In this document: positions 25,758 to 34,766 of the stretch, piece by piece
Numbering within the stretch: the first letter of the stretch is position 1
Layout of the letters: the number at the start of each line of letters is the position of its first letter
Assembly (NCBI GenBank): GCA_005787585.1
Contig: SYAL01000033.1
Location: forward strand, 1 to 43,432
Direction: 5' to 3'
Source: Bacteroidota bacterium
GTDB lineage: Bacteria; Bacteroidota; Bacteroidia; B-17B0; Aurantibacillaceae
Length of the DNA: 43,432 nucleotides
Position numbers and translations under genes: made by a program
Notes under the pieces: generated by a model
Told to the model about the DNA's origin: nothing
Database searches by the model: none
Seen by the model: only the letters and a program-made list of their open reading frames with translations

Positions 25758-27176
25758 GTGTACTCATTTTTAAATATAGAAAAGTTAAAAGCGGATTTAA
25801 AATCGGGACAAATAAATTGTAGTGAGATAGTTGAACATGCTATTAAACAAATTTCAGAAAGTCAGAAATTAAATGCATTTTTAGAAGTGTTTGAAATTTC
25901 GGCAAAAACTCAAGCTTTGTTAGTAGATGAAAAAATTAAATTTGGTACTGAAGGAAAACTAGCAGGAGTAATTGTTGGATTGAAAGATAATATTTGCTAC
26001 AAAGGGCATAAAGTTTCGGCTTCATCAAAAATTTTAGAAGGCTTTGAATCCTTATATTCTGCAACTGTTGTAGAAAGATTAGTTGCTGAAGACGCAATTA
26101 TAATTGGACGTTTAAATTGCGATGAATTTGCAATGGGAAGCAGTAACGAAAACTCTGCATTTGGCAATGTATTAAATCCATTAAATAATTCTTGTGTGCC
26201 CGGCGGTTCTTCGGGAGGGGCTGCAGCCTCAGTAGCCGCAGGCTTGTGCCACGTTTGCTTAGGATCAGATACTGGAGGCTCAATTCGTCAACCTGCTTCT
26301 TTTACCGGAACAGTAGGATTAAAGCCAACTTATGGTCGAGTGTCGCGTTATGGATTAATTGCTTACGCCTCCTCGTTTGATCAAATAGGACCAATTACCA
26401 AAACAGTTCAAGATGCAGCAATTGTTTTAGAAGTTATTAGTGGCAAAGATAAATATGATAATACCTGCTCATCTGAAAAAGTAGAATCCTACAACAGCCT
26501 AATAAATGAAACAAAAAACTATAAAATCGCCTATATTAAAGAATGTGTTGAAGCTGAAGGAATTGATTTAGAGGTAAAACAAATCATTTTGAATCAAATA
26601 GAAACATTAAAGTCTTTAGGCCATTCCGTTGAAGCCATTAGCTTTCCTTATTTAGATTATTTAGTTCCAACTTATTATGTATTAACAACTGCCGAAGCCT
26701 CATCTAATCTATCAAGATTTTCTGGAATACATTATGGACATCGAACCGAAGTAACTACAGATTTAGAAAATACCTACAAAAAATCGAGAAGTGATGGCTT
26801 TGGTAAAGAAGTGAAACGAAGAATTATGCTTGGCACATTTGTATTAAGCGCTGGATATTACGATGCTTATTACAGTAAAGGCCAAAAAGTACGACGAATT
26901 ATCTATAAAAAAACAAAAGATATTTTTAAAAATTTTGATTTTATTTTAACCCCTTCAACCCCAGGAACAGCCTTTGAGTTTGGTAAAAATAGTGCCGACC
27001 CCATTAAGATGTATTTGGAAGATATTTTTACAGTGCAAGCTAATATCGCAGGAATTCCAGCTATTTCAGTACCATGTGGAAATCACAGCAATGGATTACC
27101 AGTTGGATTACAGTTAATGTGTAATTATTTTGAAGAATCAAAATTATTAAATTTAGCTGCTCAAATCAAACCGTAA
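25758..27176 (+). CDS. gatA: Asp-tRNA(Asn)/Glu-tRNA(Gln) amidotransferase subunit A
   Basis: GatA is the amidase of the GatCAB complex; it releases ammonia from Gln or Asn so that misacylated Glu-tRNA(Gln) or Asp-tRNA(Asn) becomes correctly charged. The Ser-cisSer-Lys triad is complete: K76 in VGLKDNIC, S151 in PGGSSGGAAA and S175 in SDTGGSIRQPAS, with the same spacing as K79-S154-S178 in S. aureus GatA. I choose GTG at 25758, giving 472 residues that begin YSFLNIEKLKADLKSG as expected. The TTG at 25737 lies inside the tatA terminator. gatB and gatC are not in this window. Confidence 0.94.
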   Translation: MYSFLNIEKLKADLKSGQINCSEIVEHAIKQISESQKLNAFLEVFEISAKTQALLVDEKIKFGTEGKLAGVIVGLKDNICYKGHKVSASSKILEGFESLYSATVVERLVAEDAIIIGRLNCDEFAMGSSNENSAFGNVLNPLNNSCVPGGSSGGAAASVAAGLCHVCLGSDTGGSIRQPASFTGTVGLKPTYGRVSRYGLIAYASSFDQIGPITKTVQDAAIVLEVISGKDKYDNTCSSEKVESYNSLINETKNYKIAYIKECVEAEGIDLEVKQIILNQIETLKSLGHSVEAISFPYLDYLVPTYYVLTTAEASSNLSRFSGIHYGHRTEVTTDLENTYKKSRSDGFGKEVKRRIMLGTFVLSAGYYDAYYSKGQKVRRIIYKKTKDIFKNFDFILTPSTPGTAFEFGKNSADPIKMYLEDIFTVQANIAGIPAISVPCGNHSNGLPVGLQLMCNYFEESKLLNLAAQIKP

Positions 27177-27268
27177 ATTTTTAGTTATTTTAGCAGTATT
27201 AATTATTAACACGCTTTAATTGTGTTTTAAAATAGTATAAATTTACAAACAAATAAAAATTATATAGG

Positions 27269-28201
27269 ATGAAAGTATCAGTTATTGGAGCAGGAAATGT
27301 AGGAGCTACATGTGCAGAATACATAGCACTTAATCATATTGCAAGCGAAGTAGTTATTTTAGATATTAAAGAAAATTATGCAGAGGGTAAAGCACTAGAT
27401 CTTATGCAAACAGCTACTTTAAATGGTTTTAATACTCGAATAGTTGGAAGCACGAACGATTATAGTAAAACCGCTAATTCAAAAGCTGTTGTTATTACCA
27501 GTGGAATTCCTCGCAAACCCGGCATGACTCGCGAAGAACTAATTGGTATTAATGCTGGCATAGTTAAAACCGTTACCGATAATGTTTTAAAACACTCGCC
27601 CGATGCAATTATTATTGTAGTAAGTAATCCAATGGATACGATGACTTATTTAGCATTAAAAGAAAGTAAATTACCTAAAAATAGAATTATTGGAATGGGC
27701 GGTATTTTAGATAGCGCACGCTTTAAGTATTATTTATCTATGGCTTTAAATGCTCCTGCTAGCGATATAAATGGAGTAGTAATTGGAGGTCATGGAGATA
27801 CTACAATGATCCCATTAACCCGATTAGCAACAAACACTGGTGTGCCCGTTTCACAATTTATAGATGCTCAAACTTTAAAAAAAGTTGCTGCTGATACCAT
27901 GGTTGGAGGAGCTACATTAACAGGGATGCTTGGCACCAGTGCCTGGTATGCTCCAGGTGCAGCTGTTGCTGCTTTAGTTAATAGCATTATCAACGATCAA
28001 AAAAAATCATTTCCTTGCTGCGTTTATTTAGATGGAGAATATGGGCAAAAAGATATATGTTTAGGCGTTCCGGTTGTAGTTGGTAAAAATGGATGGGAAT
28101 CAATTGTTGATTATAAATTATCAGCCGAGGAGCAAGCTGCTTTTAATAAAAGTGCAGATGCGGTAAGAAGTATGAACAGTGTATTAAATGAAATGAAATA
28201 G
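27269..28201 (+). CDS. mdh: Malate dehydrogenase (lactate dehydrogenase-like type)
   Basis: This enzyme oxidises malate to oxaloacetate with NAD, closing the TCA cycle. The 310-residue protein has the Rossmann motif GAGNVG (residues 7-12), Asp32 for NAD specificity, and the substrate-loop arginines R82 and R88 in IPRKPGMTREE; Arg at the specificity position indicates malate rather than lactate. It also has R151 in DSARFKYYL and catalytic His175 in GGHGDTTM. The start ATG matches the family (MKVSVIGAGN). With odhAB in the same window it supplies NADH for the nuo complex. A 277-base AT-rich gap with no visible feature follows. Confidence 0.96.
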   Translation: MKVSVIGAGNVGATCAEYIALNHIASEVVILDIKENYAEGKALDLMQTATLNGFNTRIVGSTNDYSKTANSKAVVITSGIPRKPGMTREELIGINAGIVKTVTDNVLKHSPDAIIIVVSNPMDTMTYLALKESKLPKNRIIGMGGILDSARFKYYLSMALNAPASDINGVVIGGHGDTTMIPLTRLATNTGVPVSQFIDAQTLKKVAADTMVGGATLTGMLGTSAWYAPGAAVAALVNSIINDQKKSFPCCVYLDGEYGQKDICLGVPVVVGKNGWESIVDYKLSAEEQAAFNKSADAVRSMNSVLNEMK

Positions 28202-28478
28202 TAAACTAAAATCAAAATATTATTCATCTCTAGAGCCTTAAAAAAAACTATAATTCTTTTATTTTGGGTTGATAAACTGATTTTTATTTTTTTTTAATTG
28301 TATCATTTAATTCAATTACTTGAGACAAAAGATATTTAGTTAATTATTTTAAAGCTTTAATAATTCAATCCATAATTAAAAAATTAGTAAATTAATTTTG
28401 AATTTATTATCTCTGGTTAAATGATTTTTTACATTAATATCTAATAATAATCCTTTTTGTTATTTTTACGTTTAATAA

Positions 28479-30065
28479 ATGAAGCAAATTGCGACTGTCT
28501 TTTTATTATTTTATTATTTAATAGCTCAATCGCAAGATAAAGGGATAGCGAAAAATGCATTTATAAATCAAAATTTACAATTAGCATTTGATTTTTGGAA
28601 TATTACAAAACCAAACACAAAATTTCATTCCGCATTTAGACCTTATATAAGTTCTAGTTATAGCGAAGCAATTGATTCAATTGTTCCATTTAAATTTTAT
28701 TCGTTTAATAATTCTTATTTAATCAAATCGGTTGGTAAAAAAAAAAATAATAATCTTCAACTCCTACCTATTTTAGATTTAGAATTTGGATACGACAGAT
28801 TAAAAAGCAAAGCATTAATAAGTTCATTAGGTGGATTAAATTTAAAATTAAATTTAAAAAATAATTTTAGTATAGCTTTAACTATTATTGGAGGCAATCG
28901 CCAATTACCATTTTTTTTAGATACCGTTATTGCTAATCAAAAAATAATTCCAGAGTTTGGACAAGCATATGGAAATTCAAAAAATGGATATTCTTTTTTT
29001 GATTATATGGGTTATATATCTTATACCCCAAAAAATAGTCGGGTTTTTAATTTTCAATTAGGTCGTGACAAACACTTTATTGGAGATGGATACCGTAGTG
29101 TATTGCTGAGTGATTATGCCGCCGCTTACCCTTATCTCAGAATTAATACTAATGTGTGGCGCTTTCAATATAATGTCTGGTATACTTGGATGTATGATGT
29201 AAGTCAGGCTAAAGGAATAAAAAATAATTATACCAATAAGTTTGGCGCATTTCATTATTTAAGTTATAACATTATTAAAGAACTTAACATTGGATTATTT
29301 GAAAACATTATTTGGCGAGGCTCGGATACTAATCAGGTAAGAACATTTGAAGTTAATTACTTAAATCCAATTATTTTTTTTAGACCACAAGAGTTTGCTG
29401 TTGGCTCACCTGATAATTCATTAATGGGTTTAAATATAAACGCCACTTTATTTAAAAAATTAAAAATTTATGCTCAATTGGGCTTAGATGAATTTTATCT
29501 TAAAGAAATTAAGGCTAATCGTGGTTGGTGGGGCAATAAACAAGCTTGGCAAGTTGGAACAAAATATGTTAATGCATTTGGCATTAAAGGATTAAAAATT
29601 CAAGCTGAATATAATGAAGTTAGGCCTTACACTTATACACATGGTTTAGTTAGCCAAAATTACGCTCACTATGGTATGCCGCTTGCGCATCCATTTGGCG
29701 CTAATTTTAAAGAGTTTATTGGGATAGTTAATTATCGAAAAAATAAATGCGAATTAAGTTGGCAAGGCCAATATGTTATTTTAGGTAAAGATTCTTCCAC
29801 CACTTCTAATGTTGGGCAAAATATTTTTTTAAGTTACGTTACTCGCAATTCAGAATATGGAAATTTTACCTCTCAAGGTCTAAAATCAATAGTAATACAA
29901 AATCAATTTCAAATAAGTTATTTAATGGCACCAAAATTAAATATGAGATTTGAATTAGGACTAATTTATCGTTCTGAAAAAAACATTTCAGGGGATAAGC
30001 TAAAAAGCCCTTTTTTATTTTTAGCATTTAAATCTAGTTTTTGGAATAGTTATCGTGATTTTTGA
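28479..30065 (+). CDS. RemB/Wzi-like outer-membrane beta-barrel protein
   Basis: A 528-residue exported protein with a signal peptide (about 1-19, ending IAQSQ) and alternating aromatic/polar strands throughout. The segment FQLGRDKHFIGDGYRSVLLS and later NEVRPYTYTHG and MAHPFGANF-like (LAHPFGANF) motifs resemble the Bacteroidota RemB proteins linked with gliding motility, themselves related to the Wzi capsule-assembly barrels. Other conserved-looking stretches are LNYLNPIIFF-like (VNYLNPIIFFRPQEF) and INTNVWRFQYN. It stands alone, between mdh (277 bases) and recN (87 bases), with no capsule or gliding genes beside it. The function is therefore a family-level inference: an outer-membrane barrel involved in surface polymer or motility. 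Confidence 0.7.
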   Translation: MKQIATVFLLFYYLIAQSQDKGIAKNAFINQNLQLAFDFWNITKPNTKFHSAFRPYISSSYSEAIDSIVPFKFYSFNNSYLIKSVGKKKNNNLQLLPILDLEFGYDRLKSKALISSLGGLNLKLNLKNNFSIALTIIGGNRQLPFFLDTVIANQKIIPEFGQAYGNSKNGYSFFDYMGYISYTPKNSRVFNFQLGRDKHFIGDGYRSVLLSDYAAAYPYLRINTNVWRFQYNVWYTWMYDVSQAKGIKNNYTNKFGAFHYLSYNIIKELNIGLFENIIWRGSDTNQVRTFEVNYLNPIIFFRPQEFAVGSPDNSLMGLNINATLFKKLKIYAQLGLDEFYLKEIKANRGWWGNKQAWQVGTKYVNAFGIKGLKIQAEYNEVRPYTYTHGLVSQNYAHYGMPLAHPFGANFKEFIGIVNYRKNKCELSWQGQYVILGKDSSTTSNVGQNIFLSYVTRNSEYGNFTSQGLKSIVIQNQFQISYLMAPKLNMRFELGLIYRSEKNISGDKLKSPFLFLAFKSSFWNSYRDF

Positions 30066-30152
30066 AGAATTGACTAAAGTTTTTGTTGAAAATTTATTTC
30101 AAGTTATTTTTAAAAGTATTTTTAATTGCATTAAATAATCCGAAATTAGCCC

Positions 30153-31811
30153 ATGCTTAAAAGGCTTCACATAAGCAATTTTGCTTTGATTAATGAAATG
30201 GAAGTTTCTTTTCCTGGAAACTTAACGGTAATTACCGGAGAGACTGGCGCAGGAAAATCAATTTTTTTAGAAGCTCTATCTTTAGCCCTTGGTAAAAGAG
30301 CAGATTTAAGCACTTTAAAGTTAAAAACAAAAAAATGTATTATCGAGGCAGAATTTTCGGCCGCAAATTTAGATTTAAAGGATTTTTTTTTAGAACATGA
30401 TTTAGATTTTGATCCAAATCTTATTTTACGTCGAGAGATAAATGCTGATGGAAAATCGCGTAGTTTTTTAAACGATTCGCCCGTAAGCTTATCAGTTTTA
30501 AAAATATTATCCGAAAAATTAATTGATATCCATTCTCAACATCAAACTTTATTACTTAATCAATCTAATTTTCAATTAGAATTATTAGATACTTTTGCAG
30601 ACAGTTTAAAAATATTTAAAGAGTATAAAATAGAGTTTAGCTTACTTACAAAATTAAAAATTGAGAGAGAATCTCTTCAGGAGCAAGAAAAATTAGCTAA
30701 AAAAGAATTAGATTATTTTCAATTTCTTTATAGCGAGTTAGAAGAAACCGAAATTAAGGATGGGTTATTAAATAGCCTGGAAGTAGAAAGCTCTAACCTT
30801 GAAAATTCAGAAATAATTAAAAGTAATTTATTGTCGGCAAGTAATGCAATTAGTGGCGATGAAATAAATATTTTAATTGCTTTAGGAAAAATAAAACAAT
30901 CTTTACATTCATTATCGAAATACAGTAAAAACTATTTACTATTAACCGATAGAATTCAGTCTATTTTCATCGAATTAAAAGAATTGTCGGTAGACATTGA
31001 AGATGCTGCAAATATTGTGGTATTTGATCCTGATAAATTAAACCAGATAAATACAAAAATGGATAGGCTAAATCGCTTATTAAAAAAACATCAAGTAAAT
31101 ACCGAAGAAGAATTATTAAAAATAAAATCAGACATTGAAAATAAACTGAGTCAATTCAATTCCATTGAAAATACAATCATTTCTAAACAAAAACTAATCC
31201 AGATTTCTCAAAATAATTGCTTAAAACTTAGCGAAGAATTAAGTAAATTAAGAACTAAAGCTATTCATGGAATCGAGCAAACAATAAAAAATACACTGGC
31301 TGAACTCTCTATGGAAAATGCCATTTTTAAAATTGAACTTAGTCAAAAATCTGATTTAGGTATAAATGGCGTAGACGAATTAAAATTTTTATTCACTGCG
31401 AATAAAGGCGCCGAACTTAATGAACTTCACAATGTGGCAAGCGGTGGCGAGCTTTCTCGACTAATGCTTAGTCTAAAAGCATTGCTTGCTTCCAAAAAAC
31501 AATTACCTACTATTATTTTTGATGAAATAGATTCTGGCGTAAGTGGAGATGTGGCTGATAAAATTGGGGAAATATTATTAAGTATGGGAAATAATATGCA
31601 AGTAATTACCATTACACATCTACCTCAAATGGCAAGTAAGGGAAATCATCATTTGTTTGTTTATAAAAAAGATGATGAGGATAAAACAGTTTCTTATATA
31701 AAACAACTTAATAAAGCTGAGCGGATTAATGAAATTGCTAAAATGTTAAGTAAAAGTAATCCTACAGTTTCTGCAATAAAAAATGCTACTGAGCTATTAA
31801 GTAGTAATTGA
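30153..31811 (+). CDS. recN: DNA repair protein RecN (SMC-like ATPase)
   Basis: RecN is a cytosolic SMC-type ATPase recruited to double-strand breaks. The 552-residue protein has Walker A GETGAGKS (residues 29-36), a central coiled-coil (about 155-370, rich in Lys, Glu and Leu), the ABC signature ASGGELSRLMLSLKA, Walker B PTIIFDEIDSGVSGD, and the His switch in ITHLPQMA. Length and order are those of full RecN. It is followed by fabI after 90 bases that contain a promoter-like -7 box. No LexA-like operator was recognised upstream. Confidence 0.95.
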   Translation: MLKRLHISNFALINEMEVSFPGNLTVITGETGAGKSIFLEALSLALGKRADLSTLKLKTKKCIIEAEFSAANLDLKDFFLEHDLDFDPNLILRREINADGKSRSFLNDSPVSLSVLKILSEKLIDIHSQHQTLLLNQSNFQLELLDTFADSLKIFKEYKIEFSLLTKLKIERESLQEQEKLAKKELDYFQFLYSELEETEIKDGLLNSLEVESSNLENSEIIKSNLLSASNAISGDEINILIALGKIKQSLHSLSKYSKNYLLLTDRIQSIFIELKELSVDIEDAANIVVFDPDKLNQINTKMDRLNRLLKKHQVNTEEELLKIKSDIENKLSQFNSIENTIISKQKLIQISQNNCLKLSEELSKLRTKAIHGIEQTIKNTLAELSMENAIFKIELSQKSDLGINGVDELKFLFTANKGAELNELHNVASGGELSRLMLSLKALLASKKQLPTIIFDEIDSGVSGDVADKIGEILLSMGNNMQVITITHLPQMASKGNHHLFVYKKDDEDKTVSYIKQLNKAERINEIAKMLSKSNPTVSAIKNATELLSSN

Positions 31812-31874
31812 GTTATTAAATTAAGAATACTCATTAATTACTTTTTTGAACTTAGAAATTTTACATGATAATGT

Positions 31875-31882
31875 TATATTTG
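31875..31882 (+). promoter_or_regulatory. Likely -7 box of fabI
   Basis: TATATTTG is an exact match to TAnnTTTG and lies 19 bases before the fabI ATG. No TTTG is found at the usual distance upstream (the nearest, at 31845-31848, is 26 bases away), so only the -7 element is supported. Confidence 0.4.
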
Positions 31883-31901
31883 TACTATTAAAAATTAAAT
31901 T

Positions 31902-32708
31902 ATGGCCTACAATTTATTAAAAGGAAAACGCGGAATTATTACTGGGGCATTAGACGAAAATTCAATTGCCTGGAAAGTTGCCCTCCGAGCTCATGAAGAA
32001 GGAGCTACGTTTGTATTGAGTAATGCTCCAATCGCTATGCGAATGGGAGAAATAAATAAATTAGCAAACCAAACAAATTCATTAATAATTCCAGCCGATG
32101 CCACAAGCGTTGTTGAGATTGAAAAATTATACACTGATTCAATGACTCATCTGGGCGGAAAAATTGACTTTGTTTTACACTCTATAGGAATGAGTGTTAA
32201 TATTCGAAAAAATATTCCTTACACAGAGCTAAATTATGATTATGTAAATAAGGGCTTTGATGTTTCAGCATTATCATTTCATAAAATGTTGGCAGTAGCT
32301 CATAAATTAGATGCTTTAAATGATTGGGCGAGTGTAGTGGCTTTAACTTATATTGGGGCTCAGCGAGTTTATCCTTTTTATACTGATATGGCAGATTTTA
32401 AAGCTACACTAGAAAGTATTGCTCGTACATTTGGATATCATTATGGTAAATATAAAAAAGTAAGAATCAACACTATTTCGCAATCTCCTACTAAAACCAC
32501 TGCTGGTAATGGAATAAAAGGATTTAGTGATTTTTATAATTTTGCAGAAATACAATCTCCTTTAGGAAATGCAAGCGCCGAAGATTGCGCAAACTATACA
32601 GTAAGTTTATTTTCTGACTTAACTCGAATGGTAACAATGCAAAATTTATTTCATGATGGTGGATATTCTTCTACTGGAGTTAGTCAAGAACAATTAAATG
32701 TAATGTGA
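31902..32708 (+). CDS. fabI: Enoyl-[acyl-carrier-protein] reductase
   Basis: FabI reduces the enoyl-ACP double bond in the last step of each fatty-acid elongation round. The 268-residue protein starts MAYNLLKGKRGIITGA. It has the atypical SDR cofactor loop GALDENSIAW, the DFVLHSIG segment and the FabI-type catalytic pair Tyr160-x6-Lys167 (YTDMADFK), with Tyr150 just upstream as in E. coli FabI (Y146, Y156, K163). ISQSPTKTTAGNGIKGF is the substrate-loop region near the triclosan site. A good TATATTTG -7 element lies 19 bases before the start. Confidence 0.95.
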   Translation: MAYNLLKGKRGIITGALDENSIAWKVALRAHEEGATFVLSNAPIAMRMGEINKLANQTNSLIIPADATSVVEIEKLYTDSMTHLGGKIDFVLHSIGMSVNIRKNIPYTELNYDYVNKGFDVSALSFHKMLAVAHKLDALNDWASVVALTYIGAQRVYPFYTDMADFKATLESIARTFGYHYGKYKKVRINTISQSPTKTTAGNGIKGFSDFYNFAEIQSPLGNASAEDCANYTVSLFSDLTRMVTMQNLFHDGGYSSTGVSQEQLNVM

Positions 32709-32742
32709 TTTTTATTTTTTATTCATTATCAATTAAAATTAA

Positions 32743-33333
32743 ATGATAGATTTTAATCAGCTCAGCGAAAAAAGAGTCAAAATAATAATATATTCAACTA
32801 CAATTGCTGTTTGCACTCTAGTTGTTGTGTTAAATCAAAAATGGATTCCACACCCCGATTCATTTCCTCATTTTATTTACTCTTTGCCAAAACTAAATGC
32901 ATTTTTAAATGGCAGTTGCAGTATTCTACTACTTTTTTCATTATGGGCTATAAAAAATAAAAAAATCAAATGGCATAAAAAATTAAATATCAGCGCTTTT
33001 ATTTTAAGTGTGTTATTTATTTTAAGTTATGTTACCGCCCACTATTTTATTCCGGATACAAAATTTGGCGACCTTAATCATGACGAAATTATGAGCCCTG
33101 AAGAGAGCGCAATAGTTTCTGGAACAAAACCATTGTATATTATTATTTTATTATCTCATATTTTTTTAGCAGTAGCCGTTTTGCCAATGGTTTTATTATC
33201 TTTTTACTATGGATTAACCGATCAGCGAGAAAAACATAAAAAACTTACTCGATTTAGTTATCCAATTTGGTTGTACGTTACAGTTACAGGTGTTATAGTT
33301 TATTTAATGATAGCCCCTTATTATAATTATTAG
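32743..33333 (+). CDS. DUF420 membrane protein with EF-hand-like loop
   Basis: A 196-residue integral membrane protein with about five helices. It matches the DUF420 (YozB-like) family, often found beside cytochrome oxidase assembly genes in Bacteroidota; its function is not established. The family's histidine-bearing segments are seen: SFPHFIYSLPKLNAFLNG, KWHKKLNISAF, SYVTAHYF and ILLSHIFLAV. Between helices 3 and 4 is a loop, D110-L-N-H-D-E-I-M-S-P-E-E121, which fits the acid pattern of an EF-hand calcium site except that Glu replaces the usual Gly at position 6. It is 34 bases after fabI and 12 bases before the haem/copper lipoprotein gene, so it is likely co-transcribed with the latter. 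Confidence 0.8.
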   Translation: MIDFNQLSEKRVKIIIYSTTIAVCTLVVVLNQKWIPHPDSFPHFIYSLPKLNAFLNGSCSILLLFSLWAIKNKKIKWHKKLNISAFILSVLFILSYVTAHYFIPDTKFGDLNHDEIMSPEESAIVSGTKPLYIIILLSHIFLAVAVLPMVLLSFYYGLTDQREKHKKLTRFSYPIWLYVTVTGVIVYLMIAPYYNY

Positions 33334-33345
33334 ATTTTAGTACTT

Positions 33346-34743
33346 TTGATTATTTATAAATTACAAGAATATTTTTATCTTTTAGCTTTCCTTTTATTTT
33401 TTTCGTGCACAACTGATTATCCAAAAGATGAAGGTAGTTACATTAATGAAAAAATTACTTGGAATAAACATATCGCTAAAATTATATTTACAAATTGCAC
33501 CCCTTGTCATCGACCAGGTGAAAGTGGCCCTTTCAATTTATTGAGTTATTCCGATGCTGTTAAAAAAGCTAAACTTATTAAATTTGTAACACAAACAGGC
33601 TATATGCCACCATGGCCAGCAGATGTAAATTACTCTCATTTTATTGGTGAAAGAGCTTTAAAAAAATCAGAAATTGAATTAATTAAAAAATGGGTTGAAA
33701 GCGGTTTACTTCGAGGAGACAGTTTAAAAGAGCCAGTTGCTCCTGAATTTTATAAAGGATCTTATTTTGGTAAACCCGATTTGGTTATTAAATCAAAGCA
33801 GGCTGTTTTTATTGAAGGGAATGGCACTGATGCTTTTTTAATAATTAAATTTCCATATGAACTTCCAACAGACACACTAATCGATTTCGTTGAATTTGTT
33901 CCTCATCACCGAAAATTAGTTCATCATGTAAATGGACATTTAATTAGCTATGATCCAAGTCGATCATTTAATTATTATACAGGCGAAGCAATTCACTCTG
34001 ACACAAAATCTGAACTAATAGAAGTTTATAAAAAAATGAATATCCCCTATACGGACAATTTAAATCCAAAATTTCCGACACTTACTCAAAACACAGTGTA
34101 TTATTTGCCAGGATATTTACCACCAATTTATCCCAAAAATATTGGGGGCTTCCATATAAAAAAATACGGGGCTTTTTTATTAAATAATATTCATTATGGG
34201 CCGAGTAACCTATCGATAAAAGACAGTAGTTACATAAATGTTTTTTTTCGAAAAACCCCCATAGAACGGCCATTACTTGAATTACAATTAGGCACCTTTG
34301 GTATTTCTAAAATTGAGCCTAATTTTTTTATTCCTGCCAATCAAATTAAAACATTTCATACTCAAACTACTTTATCTAAATCTATTTCGTTAATATCAAT
34401 AAATCCTCACATGCATTTAATAGGTAAAACCTTTTGGGCCTTTGCTTTAAATCCAAATGGAGATACCGTTCCCTTGATTAAAATTAAAAAATGGGATTTT
34501 AGATGGCAGTATTATTATACGTTTAAGAATCCAGTAAAATTAATTCAGGGTTCAACTATACATGTTTTTGGTGTATTTGATAACACAAAAAATAATTCAA
34601 ACAATCCATTTCATCCGCCCCAAAATATTTCTCAGGGAAGTGGCGCTGAAAGTATGAAAACAACAGAAGAGATGTTTCAGTTTATTGTGTCTTATATCCC
34701 TTATAAAAATGGAGATGAAAAAATGAATTTAGAAAGAAAATAA
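33346..34743 (+). CDS. Predicted lipoprotein with haem c and copper type II monooxygenase-like (PHM) domains
   Basis: A 465-residue exported protein starting at TTG 33346, the only usable start: the preceding in-frame codons run straight back to the stop of DUF420. Residues 1-21 form a lipoprotein signal with Cys21 in LLFFSC. A mono-haem cytochrome c domain follows, with C51-T-P-C54-H55 and a likely axial Met87 in GYMPPWP. The C-terminal ~300 residues resemble the copper type II ascorbate-dependent monooxygenase fold. All six expected ligands are present: H193/H194 (VHHVNGH), H283 (NIHYG), H355 and H357 (PHMHLIGK) and M443 (TEEMFQF). The natural electron donor and substrate are unknown. It probably acts at the membrane surface facing the periplasm or outside. 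Its pairing with DUF420 suggests a link with respiration or copper handling (inference). Confidence 0.8.
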   Translation: MIIYKLQEYFYLLAFLLFFSCTTDYPKDEGSYINEKITWNKHIAKIIFTNCTPCHRPGESGPFNLLSYSDAVKKAKLIKFVTQTGYMPPWPADVNYSHFIGERALKKSEIELIKKWVESGLLRGDSLKEPVAPEFYKGSYFGKPDLVIKSKQAVFIEGNGTDAFLIIKFPYELPTDTLIDFVEFVPHHRKLVHHVNGHLISYDPSRSFNYYTGEAIHSDTKSELIEVYKKMNIPYTDNLNPKFPTLTQNTVYYLPGYLPPIYPKNIGGFHIKKYGAFLLNNIHYGPSNLSIKDSSYINVFFRKTPIERPLLELQLGTFGISKIEPNFFIPANQIKTFHTQTTLSKSISLISINPHMHLIGKTFWAFALNPNGDTVPLIKIKKWDFRWQYYYTFKNPVKLIQGSTIHVFGVFDNTKNNSNNPFHPPQNISQGSGAESMKTTEEMFQFIVSYIPYKNGDEKMNLERK

Positions 34744-34766
34744 TTTATTTTTAAAAAATGATATTT

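Noticed and set aside
27205..27232. Inverted repeat AACAC/GTGTT between gatA and mdh as a terminator
   Set aside because: The stem is only about five bases with an AT loop and no clean T-run; too weak to call.
28202..28478. Possible small RNA or riboswitch in the gap before the RemB-like gene
   Set aside because: Inspection found no stable GC-containing hairpin or recognisable aptamer; only AT-rich sequence.
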